Positions 63,501 to 64,000 of a DNA stretch of 64,000 bases are shown here, one piece after another. The translations under genes and the position numbers were made by a program. Source of the stretch: Pterobdella sp. o SKG-2022 (taxonomy: Eukaryota > Annelida > Clitellata > Hirudinida > Piscicolidae); the NCBI GenBank assembly GCA_964035795.1, contig OZ038321.1, forward strand, positions 15,927,971-15,991,970. The letters are read 5' to 3'. The notes below the pieces were generated by a model. It searched no databases. It was given only the letters and a program-made list of their open reading frames with translations, and was not told the origin of the DNA. The first letter of the stretch is position 1, and the number at the start of each line of letters is the position of its first letter.

Positions 63501-64000
63501 ATCCTTGACTGACAGTTTACCCCCAAATCCATGAAACACTGTTTCGAAATAAATGTTTTAAATGACAATATTGAGCAAATATTTTAAAATATTTATTCAT
63601 ATAAATTCACAATGGTTTAAAAAAGTAGGAAACTTTAATGTATGAAATGACAATTATCTCACCTGTACGCACAAATTCTCCATTTTGTTGATCTTCAGAC
63701 TTGATGAAGTACGGCAAAACATCTTTATAGCCCCAGCCAGAAGCTCCAGCTGCCACCCACCCATCATAATCGTACCGACTTCCTCTCAGATATTGCATGT
63801 AGTTTATGTTGCTAGTACCCCCCAAACCGTTTCCGACATGCCAGATCGCACTCTGCATAGAAAAGATTGTAGTGCCTTTTCTTATTTCTTATAAGCTTTA
63901 AACAGAAAAATCCAATATGAAAAATTGAGACTCACTTTGTTTGTGTGACCTTTGCAAGCCGTTTTTTGCGGTGCTGTGTAATATTTTGAAGCGAATTTGG
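57538..64000 (-). CDS. GMC-family FAD oxidoreductase, 5' end outside window, catalytic residues substituted
   Basis: GMC enzymes (glucose, alcohol or choline dehydrogenase-like) oxidise alcohols using FAD. Exons: 63936->64000, 63663-63852, 63420-63538, 63197-63318, 62916-63086, 61915-62071, 61408-61556, 60940-61117, 60624-60733, 60408-60520, 60096-60225, 57538-57660. Recognisable blocks: YYTAPQKTACKG, GLGGTSNINYMQYLRG (FAD/GMC signature 1), GASGWGYKDVLPYFIKSED, FHGFGGKLSV, KEIILTAGTVGSTKLLLLSG (GMC signature 2), GVGPKAHL, PVGENLQDQVV, LHPKSKGTIRLKSSDPEDEP, PLGTCRMGAVNDAKAVVDP, LRVADASVIPSSTSGD and MIAEKASD. The usual His of H-x-x-GTC is Ser (SPLGTC), and the usual Asn/His after GN-x is Tyr (GDTYA). 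Signature 1 also departs from WPRGKxLGGSS. A Lys-rich tail (SKTAKPVKAAKN) comes from the last exon after a 2.4-kb intron. Specific substrate unknown; it may be catalytically changed or inactive. Confidence 0.9.
58370..58530. mobile_element. MITE family 2, copy in a GMC intron
   Basis: Inverted arms AACAAACACAAGGTATTTAT...GAAGACACGAAGC (58378-58415) and GCTTGTGTCTTCGTTTTC...TTTTGTGTTTGTTGA (58450-58490). Beyond the right arm lies TTCAGGCTATTATACTT, the reverse complement of the internal block of the 31.5-kb copy. The central ATCACTTGATAATGTAAGCTAG segment is inverted relative to that copy. Confidence 0.7.
59658..59838. mobile_element. Nearly perfect 181-bp hairpin MITE in a GMC intron
   Basis: Left arm 59658-59742 and right arm 59752-59838 are reverse complements with only a few differences over about 85 bp. 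Markers are TTTCGATAAGTATAGCCTTA on the left and TAAGGCTATACTTATCGAAA on the right. The loop is about 9 bp. This is the best preserved member of a family whose relics lie at 10120, 10890, 34400 and 62345. Confidence 0.85.
59955..60027 (-). ncRNA. tRNA-like sequence (tRNA-Ile(GAT)-like pseudogene or SINE head)
   Basis: On the minus strand a 73-nt stretch begins GGCTCGTATATCTCAGCTGA (acceptor stem plus box A-like D arm) and ends GGGTTCAATCCC...GGGCCA, with a good box B. The acceptor ends GGCTCGT and TTGGGCC can mostly pair. An anticodon arm with loop CTGATTA would give anticodon GAT (Ile). The T stem and the base of the anticodon stem are poorly paired, and residue 37 would be T. So it is probably a tRNA-derived pseudogene or the head of a SINE rather than a working gene. 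It lies in the last GMC intron, same strand as the gene. Confidence 0.55.
60841..60900 (-). repeat. 5'-truncated copy of the 26-kb L2-like retrotransposon tail
   Basis: The reverse complement reads CTGAAGCAATCTTGAATTGA, then TAACTGTGCGCTATAAAAAT and CTTAATAAT, identical to the plus strand at 26355-26402 over about 48 bp. It ends in ATTATTATTAT instead of AATAATACC. Only the 3' tail was inserted, in a GMC intron, as expected for severe 5' truncation during target-primed reverse transcription. Confidence 0.9.
62345..62400 (-). repeat. Fragment of the hairpin MITE family in a GMC intron
   Basis: AAAGCTATAATTTTCGATAA followed by GTTTAGTTTTAACATAAAAC and ATTAGATC matches the reverse complement of the right arm of the 59.7-kb hairpin (TAATGTTTTATGATAAGGCT...) with a few changes. 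Confidence 0.65.

Overview
The window looks like nuclear DNA of an invertebrate animal. It is strongly AT-rich, its genes are cut into many small exons by GT-AG introns (often only 45-100 bp), and it carries metazoan gene families plus animal-type transposons. I could not fix the phylum. The gene set (adaptin AP-4 epsilon, an R7-type RGS protein, pecanex, B4GALT7, UTP6, TMEM87, a GMC oxidoreductase) excludes bacteria, plants and fungi. All exon models were built by eye from reading frames, splice sites and remembered family motifs; no search was run.

Layout, left to right. 1-1728 (minus): 5' part of AP4E1. 2800-4400: decayed jockey-type retrotransposon relic. 5576-12236 (minus): complete 20-exon TMEM87 gene, with two large inverted-repeat elements in its introns. 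12828-21725 (minus): complete 16-exon R7 RGS gene (DEP, GGL and RGS domains). 22100-26410 (plus): nearly full-length L2/CR1-like non-LTR retrotransposon. 27471-27951 (plus): fragment of another reverse-transcriptase element. 30430-43153 (minus): pecanex gene with about 27 exons. 44403-46552: Tc1/mariner/IS630-type transposon with long inverted repeats and a broken transposase. 46684-46900: 72-bp triplicate. 47800-49040 (plus): intronless, frame-broken coding region of unknown origin. 49510-51249 (minus): B4GALT7, 5 exons. 51444-57024 (minus): UTP6. 57538->64000 (minus): GMC oxidoreductase whose 5' end lies outside the window.

All seven host genes lie on the minus strand; every plus-strand coding region is a mobile or foreign element. 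Some neighbours are very close (UTP6 to B4GALT7 194 bp, GMC to UTP6 513 bp, RGS to TMEM87 591 bp). The genes do not form one pathway. AP4E1, TMEM87 and B4GALT7 act in Golgi or secretory functions, UTP6 in ribosome biogenesis, RGS in G-protein signalling, and pecanex in the ER/secretory membrane system.

The points most worth a second look are: the GMC protein, which lacks both usual catalytic residues; a family of long-hairpin MITEs with one almost perfect 181-bp copy; a 1.09-kb inverted-repeat element in a TMEM87 intron; a tRNA-like sequence in a GMC intron; the unidentified broken coding region at 48 kb; and two homopolymer-linked frame breaks in pecanex.
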